Assembly: GCF_014646355.1 (NCBI RefSeq)
Contig: NZ_BMNH01000030.1
Span: forward strand, 1-50,748
Direction of reading: 5' to 3'
From: Nonomuraea cavernae
GTDB lineage: Bacteria > Actinomycetota > Actinomycetes > Streptosporangiales > Streptosporangiaceae
Length of the DNA stretch: 50,748 nucleotides
Part shown: positions 15,288 through 24,153 of the stretch, in pieces
How positions within the stretch are numbered: the first letter of the stretch is position 1
Layout: every line of letters starts with the position of its first letter
The notes under the pieces: model-generated
Database searches by the model: none
Told to the model about the DNA's origin: nothing
Seen by the model: only the letters and a program-made list of their open reading frames with translations
Program-made: the position numbers and the translations under genes

Positions 15288-16220
15288 TCAGCGCCTGCGG
15301 GCGCCCTGACGGCCCGAGGCGCGCTTGCGCACCGGCGGCACGTCGGAGCCGGCGCCGTTCTTCGCCCCGTTGCGCCCGCCTCGCAGGGCCACGGCGGCGA
15401 AGCCGTGGTCGGACCGCAGCCGCGAGAGGTCGGGGTCGTCGCTCCAGAAGCTCGACACGTCCTGCTCCGGGAAGTTGGCCGCCATGAGCTGCAGCGCGAT
15501 GTCGTGGCGGACGTATTCGACCGCGACCATGACGACCGCCGGGTTGTCGGAGAAGATGCCCCAGGCGTCGGCGCCGACGAAGCCGCCGATGACGCACTCC
15601 TGCCGGTCGCCCACCGCGACGAACAACCGGCAGCCGAGGTTCTCCAGGACGACGGGCGGCGGCGAGAGCCGGTGGATGTAGGTGCGCGGGATGGCCGACG
15701 GGTCTTCCTCCTCGGCGAACGACATGACGGTCACGGAGACCCCCCGGTCGTGCGCGTCGTGGATCAACGGGTCGAGCGGGTTGTTCTCCTCGGGCCACAG
15801 CGACAGGAAGAGGTCGCGCTGGGCGCCGGCGACGATGTCGCCGGCCCGCTCCAGCAGGGCCTCGCGCCCGGTGAGGTTGTGGATCAGGTGCAGGCGCGGC
15901 GGCGCCGCGATGCCCGGCAGCGACTCGCGCAGCGAGTCGAGGGTCGACTCGTAGTGCCGGCCGAGCCGGTCGAGCAGCGACTTGGGCGGCAGCGGCAGGT
16001 AGCTCACGGCGTCTTCGCGGGTGCGCACCTCGTAGATCGCGCCGGACGCGGTCAGCTTGCCGAGCGTCTCGTAGACGGTGCTGCGCGGCACGCCCGAGCG
16101 CTTGGCCACCTCGTAGCCGTTGAGCGGCTCGCCGGCCGCCACCAGCGCGAGGTAGGCCTTCGCCTCGTAGCCCGACATGCCGAGCACCTGCAGGCGCTCG
16201 ATGATGCCCTCGGTACTCAT
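15288..16220 (-). CDS. TrmB-family transcriptional regulator
   Basis: A protein of 310 residues. The N-terminal winged helix (about 1-75) has MSGYEAKAYLALVAAGEPLN and SGVPRSTVYETLGKL; a coiled linker follows, then a PLD-like effector domain (LFLSLWPEENNPLDPLIHD). The C-terminal 35 residues are basic and low-complexity. TrmB proteins sense sugars or other metabolites and repress or activate catabolic operons. The start at 16220 was chosen because AGGAAAGG precedes it; the frame runs on to 16346 without a better site. It is last in the reductase-P450-amidohydrolase run and is the best local candidate to regulate it. Confidence 0.87.
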   Translation of the reverse strand: MSTEGIIERLQVLGMSGYEAKAYLALVAAGEPLNGYEVAKRSGVPRSTVYETLGKLTASGAIYEVRTREDAVSYLPLPPKSLLDRLGRHYESTLDSLRESLPGIAAPPRLHLIHNLTGREALLERAGDIVAGAQRDLFLSLWPEENNPLDPLIHDAHDRGVSVTVMSFAEEEDPSAIPRTYIHRLSPPPVVLENLGCRLFVAVGDRQECVIGGFVGADAWGIFSDNPAVVMVAVEYVRHDIALQLMAANFPEQDVSSFWSDDPDLSRLRSDHGFAAVALRGGRNGAKNGAGSDVPPVRKRASGRQGARRR

Positions 16221-16272
16221 GGCTGGCCTGACCTTTCCTGCCGTTGCGTGGGGCCGGGCAACTGGTGGGTGA

Positions 16273-16346
16273 CGTGGGGGCCGTGGGCACCGTGGGGGCC
16301 GTGAACCGTCCGCGGCGACCGGTCGTGGCGTCGGGTGCACGTACAC
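16273..16346 (-). promoter_or_regulatory. Repeats and near-palindrome upstream of the TrmB gene
   Basis: In the 180-base gap between the amidohydrolase and the TrmB gene, CGTGGGGGCCGTG is repeated at 16273-16285 and 16291-16303, and GTGCACGTACAC (16335-16346) is a 10/12 palindrome next to a minus-strand TAATGT that could be a -10. These may form an autoregulated promoter of the TrmB gene. Confidence 0.35.
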
Positions 16347-16400
16347 ATTACAGCCCCGGCCGCCCGCGCTCGGTCGGGTGCGGCCCCGGCTGATCCCCGT

Positions 16401-17801
16401 TCAGGCACGCGACAGGCGGAGCAGTTCGTCGTCGGTCAGGGTCTTGCCCTCGGCCCGCCCGAGGGCGGTGTCCTCGAACGCGAACGCCCGCGTCAGCGGG
16501 CAGGCCGCGAGGAAGGCCACCTTCTCGCCGGCCCGCGGACGGCGCTCGGGGATCGGCCGCGACAGGTCGACGCGCACGCCGTCCTTGATCACCTCGTGGA
16601 TGGCCCCTTCGCGGGTCAGCACGGTGATGTCGGCCAGCGGGTCGCCGTCGACCACGATCACGTCCGCGAGGTAGCCCTCGGCCAGCGCGCCGACCTCCCC
16701 CTCCATCTTCATGGCCCACGCGGCCTTGGAGGTGGCGGCGGTGATCGCCTCCATGGGCGAGAAGCCGGCGTAACGCACGAGCATGTCGAGCTCGCGGGCG
16801 TGCCACTCGCCGCACGGCGTGACCGCGAAGCCGGTCTCCGAGCCCGTGATGACCCGCGCGCCGAGCCGGTGCGCCTTGCCGATCATCTCGCCGGTCACCT
16901 CCAGCTCGGCCTTGAAGATGTCGAGCAGCGCCGGTGCCGTGCCTACCTTCTCGCCGTAGTCGACGAGGTTGCCGAGCAGCGTCAGCGTCGGGCAGAGCGT
17001 GGTGCCGTTCTCCAGCACCGCCTCGAGCGCGGCCTCGTCCATGTAGCTGGAGTGGTAGATCATGTCGATGCCCGCCTCGGCGGACTCCTTCGTGCTGATG
17101 GAGTTGCGGCAGTGGCCGACGACCGGCGTGTTGAGCTCGTGGGCGGCCTCGACGACGGCTCTGATCTCGCGCTGCGACCAGACCTTGACCTCGGGGCCCT
17201 TCACCGAGGGGATGAGCCCGGTGACCATGATCTTGATCCAGTCGACCCCGTGCTTGACCTGGCGGCGCACCTCGCGGGTCATGCCGTCCAGGTTGTGGAC
17301 GACCGTGGCGTAGCCCGTCGTGCCCTCGTCCTTGATCAGCCGGCCGGCGGTGCCGCCGAGCATGGTCATCAGGGCGTTGCCGCCGGCGCGCATCCGGGGG
17401 CCCTCCACGATGCCGGCCTCGATCGCGTCCCGGAGCTCGACCCCGATGTTCCAGAGGCAGTCGGCGTCCATGACGCCGGTGACGCCGGCCCGGAGCACCT
17501 TGCCGGAGTTGTGGGCGGACAGCATGGAGCTGTACGCCTCGGTGCGGTGGAAGAACAGCTCGTCGTTGCCGGTCGGCTCGCCGAAGGACAGGTGGGTGTG
17601 CGCGTCGATGAGGCCCGGCATGACGGTCTTGCCGGTGGCGTCGATCCGCTGGAGGTCGGGCGCGCGCGCCGCGAGCTCGTCGGCCGCGGCGCCCAGCGCC
17701 GCGATCTTCCCCTCACTGATCAGCACGGTCTCGCCGGCGCGCGCGGGAGCGCCGGTTCCGTCGATGACGGTTCCGCCCTCGATGGCGATCATCTGCGACA
17801 T
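16401..17801 (-). CDS. Metal-dependent amidohydrolase (imidazolonepropionase/dipeptidase-like)
   Basis: A 466-residue enzyme of the large amidohydrolase superfamily with the flanking beta-sandwich (MIAIEGGTVIDGTG at the start, DVIVVDGDPLADI near the end). H68 and H70 in GLIDAHTHLS bind metal; the likely carboxylated lysine is in VDWIKIMVTG; GHCRN and IYHSS supply further histidines. The family hydrolyses cyclic amides, peptides and N-substituted pollutants. It lies 132 bases after the P450 stop with its own candidate promoter (17886-17929), and before the TrmB gene. It probably acts on a P450 product. Substrate unknown. Confidence 0.9.
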   Translation of the reverse strand: MSQMIAIEGGTVIDGTGAPARAGETVLISEGKIAALGAAADELAARAPDLQRIDATGKTVMPGLIDAHTHLSFGEPTGNDELFFHRTEAYSSMLSAHNSGKVLRAGVTGVMDADCLWNIGVELRDAIEAGIVEGPRMRAGGNALMTMLGGTAGRLIKDEGTTGYATVVHNLDGMTREVRRQVKHGVDWIKIMVTGLIPSVKGPEVKVWSQREIRAVVEAAHELNTPVVGHCRNSISTKESAEAGIDMIYHSSYMDEAALEAVLENGTTLCPTLTLLGNLVDYGEKVGTAPALLDIFKAELEVTGEMIGKAHRLGARVITGSETGFAVTPCGEWHARELDMLVRYAGFSPMEAITAATSKAAWAMKMEGEVGALAEGYLADVIVVDGDPLADITVLTREGAIHEVIKDGVRVDLSRPIPERRPRAGEKVAFLAACPLTRAFAFEDTALGRAEGKTLTDDELLRLSRA

Positions 17802-17885
17802 TCAACTCTCCTCACGAGAAAGCCGGGGCCGGCCGATCGGGGGCACGGCCGTGACCGCCCGCGATCCGCCGCCGGACCTCTGCTG

Positions 17886-17929
17886 ATCCTGCGTCGGTAC
17901 GTTGCTTAGTGTCAAGGAGCTTAACGACC
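17886..17929 (-). promoter_or_regulatory. Candidate promoter and shared operator motif, copy A
   Basis: GTGTCAAGGAGCTTAACGAC (17909-17928) is an imperfect dyad. On the minus strand it includes a -35 TTGACA (17910-17915), with CAGGAT 18 bases on as a weak -10. The same motif recurs at 20618, 30881, 35531 and 35613. It would drive the amidohydrolase and TrmB genes. Confidence 0.5.
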
Positions 17930-17933
17930 AGTG

Positions 17934-19142
17934 TCACTCCGGCGTGACAGCCGCTCCGAACAGCACCGGGTAACCCCCGAAGTGGTCCCGCTTGGAGTGC
18001 GCCTCCTTCACCGGCGGGCTGGCCGGGTCGAGGCGTACGCCGTGGCGCAGCAGCTCGCGCACCATCAACGGCACCGTGCCGAGCACGTGCTCCGCCTCGC
18101 CCTCCTTGGGCACGGTGCCGCCGTCGAGCTCCATGCCGATGCAGGCGTGCATGCCGCCCCCGAAGGTGTGACCCCACGGCTGGACGCCGGCGGGCGTCAC
18201 CCGGTCGGGGTCGAACACCGCGGCGTCCGGCCCGAACACCTCCGGGTCGGTGTTGGCCGCCTTGATGTCCATCCGGACGCGCGTACCGGCCGGGATCGAC
18301 CGCCCGTCCCGCAGCGTCACGTCCTCGACGGCCTCGCGCAGCGCCTCGGGGCTCGCCGGGTGCAGCCGCAGGGCCTCGTGCACGCAACGCTGGACGAACA
18401 GGTCGTCGTCGAGGCGGTGCGCCTGCTCCGGATGCCGCTCCGCCCAGCGCAGGATCTCGTCGACCGCGTGCGTGAAGGCGTCGGAGGTGCTGTGCGAGCC
18501 CGCCTGGAGGTAGAAGGCCACCTCGCGGAGCATGACGTCCCGGTCGATCCGCAGCTCCTCGCGGTTGCGGACCAGCGCCATCAGCACGTCGCCGGGGTAG
18601 GCGTCCTCGGGGACCTCCGGGTCCTCGGCCAGCGCCACCCGCCGCTCGTACGACGGCGTGAAGAACATCGCGTCGAACCGGCCGAGCGCCTCCGCCACCT
18701 CGGCCCGTACGACCTCGGGGTCGCGGGTGGTGTGGATCAGGGTCGCGCCCTCGGAGAACTTGATCGCGAACTCCTGCAGCGCGTCGGTCTCCTCGACCGA
18801 GCCGGTCGTCCGGTCGATGCCGGCGACCTTCGCGGTGAGGTTCATGACGGTCCGGGTGCCGAGCAGCACCAGGTCGGCGTGCCCCTGCTTGATGACGGGA
18901 GTGAAGGCCTCGTCGATGATCCGCGGGACGAGGTCGGCCTCCCAGGTCTTGAACGTGCCTCGCCGGAAGAGCCGGTTCTCCACCCGGCGGCGCAACTGGT
19001 GGTCGGGCCCGTGCAGGTCGAGCAAGGTGTCCCGCATGACCACGCCGCCCGCCGTGTAGAGACCCTGGCGCAGTCCGCGCTGCCGGAAACCGTCCCAGAG
19101 CTCCTGGTAGCGCCTCAGGGTCACGGTCGAATCGCTGAGCAT
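17934..19142 (-). CDS. Cytochrome P450
   Basis: A 402-residue soluble bacterial P450. The heme loop reads FGGGMHACIG with the cysteine ligand, and the K-helix has EALR (ExxR). The I-helix reads AGSHSTS, where the usual acid of the oxygen-activating AGx(D/E)T motif is histidine. The second P450 at 34273 has the same substitution and a matching N-terminal block (RRRVENRLFRR), so the two are paralogues. The start has AGGAG seven bases upstream. It follows the ferredoxin reductase by 77 bases in one run. No ferredoxin lies next to it; the one at 34004 may serve both. The substrate is unknown. Confidence 0.94.
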   Translation of the reverse strand: MLSDSTVTLRRYQELWDGFRQRGLRQGLYTAGGVVMRDTLLDLHGPDHQLRRRVENRLFRRGTFKTWEADLVPRIIDEAFTPVIKQGHADLVLLGTRTVMNLTAKVAGIDRTTGSVEETDALQEFAIKFSEGATLIHTTRDPEVVRAEVAEALGRFDAMFFTPSYERRVALAEDPEVPEDAYPGDVLMALVRNREELRIDRDVMLREVAFYLQAGSHSTSDAFTHAVDEILRWAERHPEQAHRLDDDLFVQRCVHEALRLHPASPEALREAVEDVTLRDGRSIPAGTRVRMDIKAANTDPEVFGPDAAVFDPDRVTPAGVQPWGHTFGGGMHACIGMELDGGTVPKEGEAEHVLGTVPLMVRELLRHGVRLDPASPPVKEAHSKRDHFGGYPVLFGAAVTPE

Positions 19143-19219
19143 GTGTCACTCCTGCCGTCGGTCTGTGTCTGCTGCTGCTGGAGAGCCTGGTGGACGCCGT
19201 CCATGGTCATGCCATGACC

Positions 19220-20437
19220 TCATGCGATCTCCTCCAGCGGGCCCTCAAGCGGGTCCTCGTGGGGCACGCCGCCGGGGAGCGCGCGGCCGAGGGCGCGCAG
19301 TTCCCGGCCTCTTCCCACGCCCGTGACCGCCTGGACCCGCCCGTCCACCACGGTCCTGGCGAGGAACTCTCCGGCCTGCCCACCGGCTCCCACGACACCG
19401 TCGACGACCACCGGCGCGGCGGCGTCCGGCCAGCCGGCCACCTCGAGGTGCACGTCGTACTGGTCGGTCCAGAACCACGGCGACTCGTCCAGCGGGGCGG
19501 GAGTGCCGGTGATGGCCGCCGCGACGGCTCCGGCCTGCTGGATCGCGTGCTTCCAGTGCTCCACGCGCTGGTGGCGGCCTCGGTGGGGGACGAACTGCTC
19601 GGTCACGTCGCCCGCGGCGTACACGTCGGGTGCGCTGGTGCGGCCGAACGCGTCGGTGCGGATGCCCGCGCCCACGTCCAGCCCCGCCGCCGCGGCCGGC
19701 CCCGTGTTGGGCACGGCGCCGAGGCCGGCGACCACCACCCGGGCCGGCAGCCGCTCGCCGTCCTCCAGGACGACGGCCTCCACCCGGTCGCGCCCGGTGA
19801 TCTCCCGCACCGACCGGCCGAGCCGTAGCCGCACGCCGTGGCCGCGGTGCAGGTCGGCCAGCATCTCCCCCACCGGGGCGGGCACCAGGCGGTGCAGCGG
19901 CGCGGGCAGCGGATCGACGGCGACGACGTCGGCGCCGATCCGGTTCAGCGTGGCGGCGACCTCGGAGCCGATCAGCCCCATCCCCACGACCACGACCGGG
20001 GTCCCCGGCGCGACCTCGGCGCGCAGCCGGTCGGCGTCGGCGAGGGTCCGCAGGAGATGCACGCCGCGCAGGCCGGCGCCGGGGAGGGCGGGTCGCCGGG
20101 CGGTCGCGCCGGTGCACAGCACCAGCACGCCGTACGGCAGGCGGCGCCCGCCGACCGTGACGCGGTGGTCGCCGGGGTGCAGCTCGGTCACGCGCTGCCC
20201 GAGCACCAGCTCGATGTCGCCGTCGGCGTACCGCCGCTCCGGCGCGACCAGCAGGTGGCCCGGGTCGCGCGTGCCCGCCAGGTAGCCCTTGGACAGCTGG
20301 GGACGCTCGTACGGCAGGCGGTCCTCCTCGCCGACCAGCAGGATGGGCTCGCTCCAGCCGTGACGCCGCAGCGCGAGGGCGGCGGTGGCGCCGGCCAGGC
20401 TCGCGCCGACGACGATCGCCGGGCCGCGCGCGCTCAC
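19220..20437 (-). CDS. FAD-dependent NAD(P)H:ferredoxin reductase
   Basis: A 405-residue pyridine nucleotide-disulfide-type flavoprotein (putidaredoxin/rubredoxin reductase-like) that passes electrons from NAD(P)H to a ferredoxin for P450 or dioxygenase. FAD site: IVVGASLAGATAALALR at the N-terminus; NAD(P) site: VVVVGMGLIGSEVAA; second FAD motif: DVYAAGDVTEQ. The GTG start overlaps the stop of a 27-codon frame that resembles the first part of a Dabb protein (20434-20517), giving translational coupling. It is the electron donor for the P450s of this region. Confidence 0.94.
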   Translation of the reverse strand: MSARGPAIVVGASLAGATAALALRRHGWSEPILLVGEEDRLPYERPQLSKGYLAGTRDPGHLLVAPERRYADGDIELVLGQRVTELHPGDHRVTVGGRRLPYGVLVLCTGATARRPALPGAGLRGVHLLRTLADADRLRAEVAPGTPVVVVGMGLIGSEVAATLNRIGADVVAVDPLPAPLHRLVPAPVGEMLADLHRGHGVRLRLGRSVREITGRDRVEAVVLEDGERLPARVVVAGLGAVPNTGPAAAAGLDVGAGIRTDAFGRTSAPDVYAAGDVTEQFVPHRGRHQRVEHWKHAIQQAGAVAAAITGTPAPLDESPWFWTDQYDVHLEVAGWPDAAAPVVVDGVVGAGGQAGEFLARTVVDGRVQAVTGVGRGRELRALGRALPGGVPHEDPLEGPLEEIA

Positions 20438-20517
20438 AGCCCGTGCCGCACCGCGGCGGCGCGCTCCGGCTCACCGGCCGCGTCGGACCATCTGAACAGC
20501 ACCACGTGACGGAACAC
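20434..20517 (-). pseudogene. 27-codon Dabb-domain N-terminal fragment, coupled to the reductase
   Basis: A GTG at 20517 with GGAAGGGAG just upstream opens a 27-residue frame beginning VFRHVVLFRW, the typical start of Dabb (stress-responsive alpha/beta barrel) proteins. It ends in TGA that overlaps the reductase GTG (GTGA). The remaining 70 or so residues of a Dabb protein are absent, and no other frame continues them. It may be a deletion relic whose ribosome site now feeds the reductase, acting as a translated leader. Confidence 0.5.
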
Positions 20518-20611
20518 GCGCACTCCCTTCCGCATGCGGGCCCGGTCACCCGGAACGGCGTCGCCGGGCGGCGGGCGAGGAGCCTTTCCAGCGACGGCCC
20601 CGCTGCGTCAG

Positions 20612-20640
20612 AATGTAGTCGTTAGACGCCTCACGTCAAG
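20612..20640 (-). promoter_or_regulatory. Promoter and shared operator motif, copy B
   Basis: Between the reductase run and the divergent ThuA-like gene. On the minus strand -35 TTGACG (20633-20638), a 16-base spacer and TACATT (20611-20616) form a promoter. Within it lie GTCGTTAGAC (20618-20627) and ACGTCAAG. Copy D before the second P450 is almost the same over 30 bases. The ThuA-like gene starts 13 bases to the right and may be under the same control. Confidence 0.55.
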
Positions 20641-20653
20641 AAGGGTCGCGAGC

Positions 20654-21364
20654 ATGCCGGAGACGACACCGAGATCGGCACTGATCCTCTCGGGAGGCGT
20701 GGCGCACGACTTCCCGGCGAGCAGCGCGGCCCTGGCGGGTGTTCTGGAGGAGGCCGGGTTCGCGGTCGGCGTGACCACGGACGTCGAGGGGGCGTGTCTC
20801 GGCCTCGCCGATCGTGACCGGCGGCCGGCGCTGCTGGTGCTCAACATGCTCAGGTGGACGATGCGGGTCGAGCGCTACGCCCATCTGCGGGCCGAGTGGT
20901 CGATCTCACTGAGCGACGCCGCGCGGGAGGCGCTGTCCGGCCACGTGCGGGACGGCGGCGGGCTGCTCGCCATGCACGGCGCCAGCATCTGCTTCGACGA
21001 CTGGCCCGGCTGGCGCGACCTGCTGGGCGGGGTCTGGCGGTGGGACCGGTCCTCGCATCCGCCGCTCGACGGTCCCGTGCGCGTCACCGTGGCCACGGGC
21101 GGTCACCCGATCGTCGACGGGATCGGCGACTTCGACGTCGTCGACGAGGTCTACGGCTTCCTCGACCGCGCGCCGGACGTGCGCGGCCTGATGAGCTCGC
21201 CGCACGGCGGCGCCGACCATCCGCTGCTCTGGGCCCGCGAGGTCGGCTCCGGCCGCGTGGTGTACGACGCGCTGGGACACGACGGGCGCTCCTACGACGC
21301 GCCCGAGCACCGTCTCATCGTGCGCCGCGCCGCGGAGTGGGCGGCGGGCGCGCCGTCGTACTGA
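20654..21364 (+). CDS. ThuA-like domain protein
   Basis: A 236-residue protein of the ThuA (trehalose utilisation) family with a glutamine-amidotransferase-like fold. Marks are ALILSGGVAHDF at the N-terminus, GGGLLAMHGASICFDDWPGW in the middle (the conserved loop), HPIVDGIGDFDVVDEVY, and the C-terminal GSGRVVYDALGHDGRSY. Family members act in sugar or sugar-derivative turnover, with reaction largely unknown. The start has AAGAAGGG upstream. It diverges from the reductase/P450 run across the copy B operator, so shared control is likely. A longer frame to 20534 lacks a ribosome site. Confidence 0.85.
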   Translation: MPETTPRSALILSGGVAHDFPASSAALAGVLEEAGFAVGVTTDVEGACLGLADRDRRPALLVLNMLRWTMRVERYAHLRAEWSISLSDAAREALSGHVRDGGGLLAMHGASICFDDWPGWRDLLGGVWRWDRSSHPPLDGPVRVTVATGGHPIVDGIGDFDVVDEVYGFLDRAPDVRGLMSSPHGGADHPLLWAREVGSGRVVYDALGHDGRSYDAPEHRLIVRRAAEWAAGAPSY

Positions 21365-21401
21365 GGTGGAGACCGCCGACGGTCTTCCCCAGGGATGTTC
21401 C

Positions 21402-22163
21402 TCAGGCGTGGGTGACGCCGAGGGCCAGCCCTCCGTCGACGGTCAGGATGCCGCCGGTCACCCATTCGGCTCCGGCGAGGTACACGACCGCCTCGGCGAC
21501 CTCCTCGGGGGTGCCGATCCGGCCGAGCGCGTGCGCGCCGGCCAGACCCTGCAGGCGGGCGTGGGCCTCCTCGGGGGTGCCCAGGCCGGCGCGTTCGTTG
21601 ATCTCGGTGTAGACCGCGCCGGGCCGCACGCAATTGACGCGCACGCCCTGCGCCCCGAGCTCGGACGCCAGCACACCGGTGAGCGACTCGAGCGCGCCCT
21701 TGGTCGCCGCGTACGGGGACGCCCCGGGAAAGGCCCGCTGGGTGTGCACCGAGCCGAAGAAGATGATCGACCCCTTGCTCCGCGCCAGGGCCGGCAGGGC
21801 GAGGCCGGACAGCTGCACCGGGCCCACCACGTTGGCGTGGTAGAGGTCGAGCATCCGCTGCTCGTCGAGCTCGGCCAGCGCGCCCCGGTACATGTTGCCC
21901 GCGGCGTTGACCAGCGTGTCGAGGCCGCCACCATGCTCGACGGCGGCCTCCACCAGCCGCTCGCGGTCGGCCGCGACCGTGACGTCGCCGGGCACCGCCA
22001 GGCAGGCCGGGCCCAGCTCGCCGGCGACCTGCCGGATCTTGTGCTCGCGCCTGCCGGAGATGGTGACGCGGGCGCCGCGCTCGACCAGGGTCCGCGCCAC
22101 CCCCGCCCCGATGCCCGAGCCGCCGCCGGTCACCAGGATCGACGTGCCGGCGATGTCCCGCAT
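21402..22163 (-). CDS. Short-chain dehydrogenase/reductase (SDR) 1
   Basis: A 253-residue NAD(P)-dependent oxidoreductase with the full classical SDR set: cofactor loop TGGGSGIG near residue 12, NAAGN, catalytic serine in GSVHTQRA, and YAATK. It ends with GGILTVDGGLALG. The start ATG overlaps the stop of the preceding SDR 2 by four bases (ATGA), so both are made together. The pair probably oxidises alcohols formed by the P450 or the flavin oxygenase. Substrate unknown. Confidence 0.93.
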   Translation of the reverse strand: MRDIAGTSILVTGGGSGIGAGVARTLVERGARVTISGRREHKIRQVAGELGPACLAVPGDVTVAADRERLVEAAVEHGGGLDTLVNAAGNMYRGALAELDEQRMLDLYHANVVGPVQLSGLALPALARSKGSIIFFGSVHTQRAFPGASPYAATKGALESLTGVLASELGAQGVRVNCVRPGAVYTEINERAGLGTPEEAHARLQGLAGAHALGRIGTPEEVAEAVVYLAGAEWVTGGILTVDGGLALGVTHA

Positions 22164-22930
22164 CAGAGCCCCACGGAGTCGACGGTCTTCGGACGGGCCA
22201 GGTTCCGCAGGGCGGACTTGGTCAGACCACCGTCGACGGCGAGCACCTGCCCGGTGATGTACGCCGCGCCGGCGGACCCCAGGAACAGCACGCAGTCGGC
22301 GACCTGCTCGGCGGTGCCGAGCCGGCCAAGCGGCACCTGCGCCTGGCGCTGCTCGCGTACCTGCTCGTCGGCGTAGATCGCGTCCGACATGCCGGCCAGG
22401 ATCAGGCCGGGGGCCACGGTGTTGACCCGGATGCCGGCCGGTCCCCATTCCAGCGCCATCTGCTCGGTCAGGCGGATGACGGCGGCCTTGGTGGCGGTGT
22501 AGGCGCCGGCGTTGGGCGCCGCCGCGATGCCGTTGATCGAGGCGATGTTCACGATGGCGCCGCCGCTCGCGGGCTCCATCATCGCCGCCGCCTGGCGGGA
22601 CACCAGGAAGGTGCCGGTGAGGTTGACCTTGAGCACGGCCTCCCAGTCGTCGAGGCTCAGGGTCCGCAACGGGCCGAACCGCACCAGCCCCGCGTTGTTG
22701 ACCACCAGCGCCGGCGCCTCGTCGAGGGCCTCGAACGCGGCGACGACCGACGGCTCGGACGTGACGTCCACCTTGCGGGCCACGGCGGACTCGCCGATGT
22801 CGGCGGCGACCTCCCGCACCGACACCTCGTCGACGTCCCAGAGGGCGACCCGGTACCCCGCCTTGGCGGCGTGGCGGGCTATGACCGCTCCGATCCCGCT
22901 GCCGGCCCCCGTGACAACCGCCAAGCCCAT
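22163..22930 (-). CDS. Short-chain dehydrogenase/reductase (SDR) 2
   Basis: A 255-residue classical SDR: TGAGSGIG, the aspartate after the second strand (ALWDVDE) that favours NAD over NADP, NNAGLV, serine in NIASINGIA, and YTATK. The start at 22930 was chosen because AAGGAG lies six bases before; an ATG at 22954 is the alternative. It is coupled to SDR 1. The intergenic region to the divergent amidohydrolase holds an inverted repeat (23032-23055). Confidence 0.93.
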   Translation of the reverse strand: MGLAVVTGAGSGIGAVIARHAAKAGYRVALWDVDEVSVREVAADIGESAVARKVDVTSEPSVVAAFEALDEAPALVVNNAGLVRFGPLRTLSLDDWEAVLKVNLTGTFLVSRQAAAMMEPASGGAIVNIASINGIAAAPNAGAYTATKAAVIRLTEQMALEWGPAGIRVNTVAPGLILAGMSDAIYADEQVREQRQAQVPLGRLGTAEQVADCVLFLGSAGAAYITGQVLAVDGGLTKSALRNLARPKTVDSVGL

Positions 22931-23031
22931 CTCGCTCTCCTTCGCGTTCGTCATCCCCCAGCAGACACATCCGCCGGCTCCCTCGCCGGATGGGAACGGG
23001 CTCCCGCGGGTGCGTTCGCACCTGTGCACAT

Positions 23032-23061
23032 GCGTCGCTATAACACCAACGACGCTAGTAT
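23032..23061. promoter_or_regulatory. Inverted repeat and -10 between SDR 2 and the divergent amidohydrolase
   Basis: GCGTCG (23032-23037) and CGACGC (23050-23055) form a dyad with a 12-base centre, immediately followed by TAGTAT (23056-23061), a plausible plus-strand -10 for the amidohydrolase at 23128. The 197-base gap shows nothing else that I can support. Confidence 0.35.
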
Positions 23062-23127
23062 GACATAGGCGCATCCGTCCATACCGCTCACCGCGATTTC
23101 CCGCTCGCGGCCGCCGAAGGAGCCACT

Positions 23128-24153
23128 GTGACCGATCACGACCAGTCCGTTCCCACGCGAGACCCCGCCGTGATCGACGTGCACGCCCACGCGGTGCTCC
23201 CCATGACGCAGGGAGCCGCCGGAGCGGCCGGCCCCGAGCTGGGCAGCGCACCCGACGGGCGGCCGTTCTACCGGGTCGGCGAGTACGTGCTGCACGGGGT
23301 CCGGTACGAGGGAAGCGCGTTCATGGACGTGAACGTCCGGATCGACGGCATGGACGCCGCCGGCATCCACCGCCAGCTGCTGTCCCCCAACCCGCTGACC
23401 TACTTCAACGACCTCGACCCGGCCACGGCCGTCCGCTACTGCCGGGCGCACAACGACGCTCTGGCCGAGCTGGTCGGCGCCCACCCCGGACGGTTGATGG
23501 GCGCGGCGCAGCTCCCCCTGCGGGACGTCGGCGCGTCGGTCGCCGAGCTGGAGCGGGCCGTACGCGACCTGGGGCTGCTGGCCGCCTACATCGACACCGA
23601 CCCCGGACGCCCGCTGGACGACCCGGCGATGGACGCCCTGTACGAGGCGGCCGTCGGCCTGGACGTACCGGTGTTCGTGCACCCGACGCCCATCGGCGCG
23701 GGCGGCCCGCCCGACGATCCCCGGCTGCGCAGGTTCGACCTCGACCTGCTGTTCGGGTTCGCCTACGACGAGACGCTCGCGGTGGCCGCCCTGGTCTTCG
23801 GCGGCGTGCTCGACCGGCATCCCCGGCTGGACGTGTGCCTGTCGCACGGCGGCGGCGCGCTGGCGTACGTCGCCGGCCGGTTCGCCCGGGCGGTGGCGGC
23901 GCCGCGGCCGTGGGTGCCCGGCTTCCTGCTGGAGAACGGCATCGAGCCGTACCTGCGCCGGCTGTGGCTCGACACGCACGTGCACAGCGGGCGTTCGCTG
24001 GAGCTCCTCGTCGACGTGGTGGGCACCGACAGGCTCGTCTTCGGCACCAACTTCGCCGGGTGGGACGCCGGGGGCGCCCGGGTCACGGACGAGGTGGGCG
24101 ACCTCATGCCGGTCCTGTCCGGCAACGCCGCCCGGCTGCTGCGCCTGGCGTGA
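23128..24153 (+). CDS. ACMSD-type amidohydrolase (decarboxylase/hydrolase)
   Basis: A 341-residue amidohydrolase-2 protein of the ACMSD group, zinc enzymes that decarboxylate or hydrolyse aromatic ring-cleavage products. H19 and H21 lie in VIDVHAHAVLP; other ligands are in VFVHPTP and LSHGGGALAYVAGRF. The usual C-terminal catalytic aspartate region reads FGTNFAGWDAG. GTG start with GAAGGAG upstream. Its last 50 bases overlap, tail to tail, the 3' end of the MFS transporter gene. Its position among P450, SDR and importer genes suggests a role on an oxidised cyclic intermediate; the reaction is not known. Confidence 0.88.
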   Translation: MTDHDQSVPTRDPAVIDVHAHAVLPMTQGAAGAAGPELGSAPDGRPFYRVGEYVLHGVRYEGSAFMDVNVRIDGMDAAGIHRQLLSPNPLTYFNDLDPATAVRYCRAHNDALAELVGAHPGRLMGAAQLPLRDVGASVAELERAVRDLGLLAAYIDTDPGRPLDDPAMDALYEAAVGLDVPVFVHPTPIGAGGPPDDPRLRRFDLDLLFGFAYDETLAVAALVFGGVLDRHPRLDVCLSHGGGALAYVAGRFARAVAAPRPWVPGFLLENGIEPYLRRLWLDTHVHSGRSLELLVDVVGTDRLVFGTNFAGWDAGGARVTDEVGDLMPVLSGNAARLLRLA

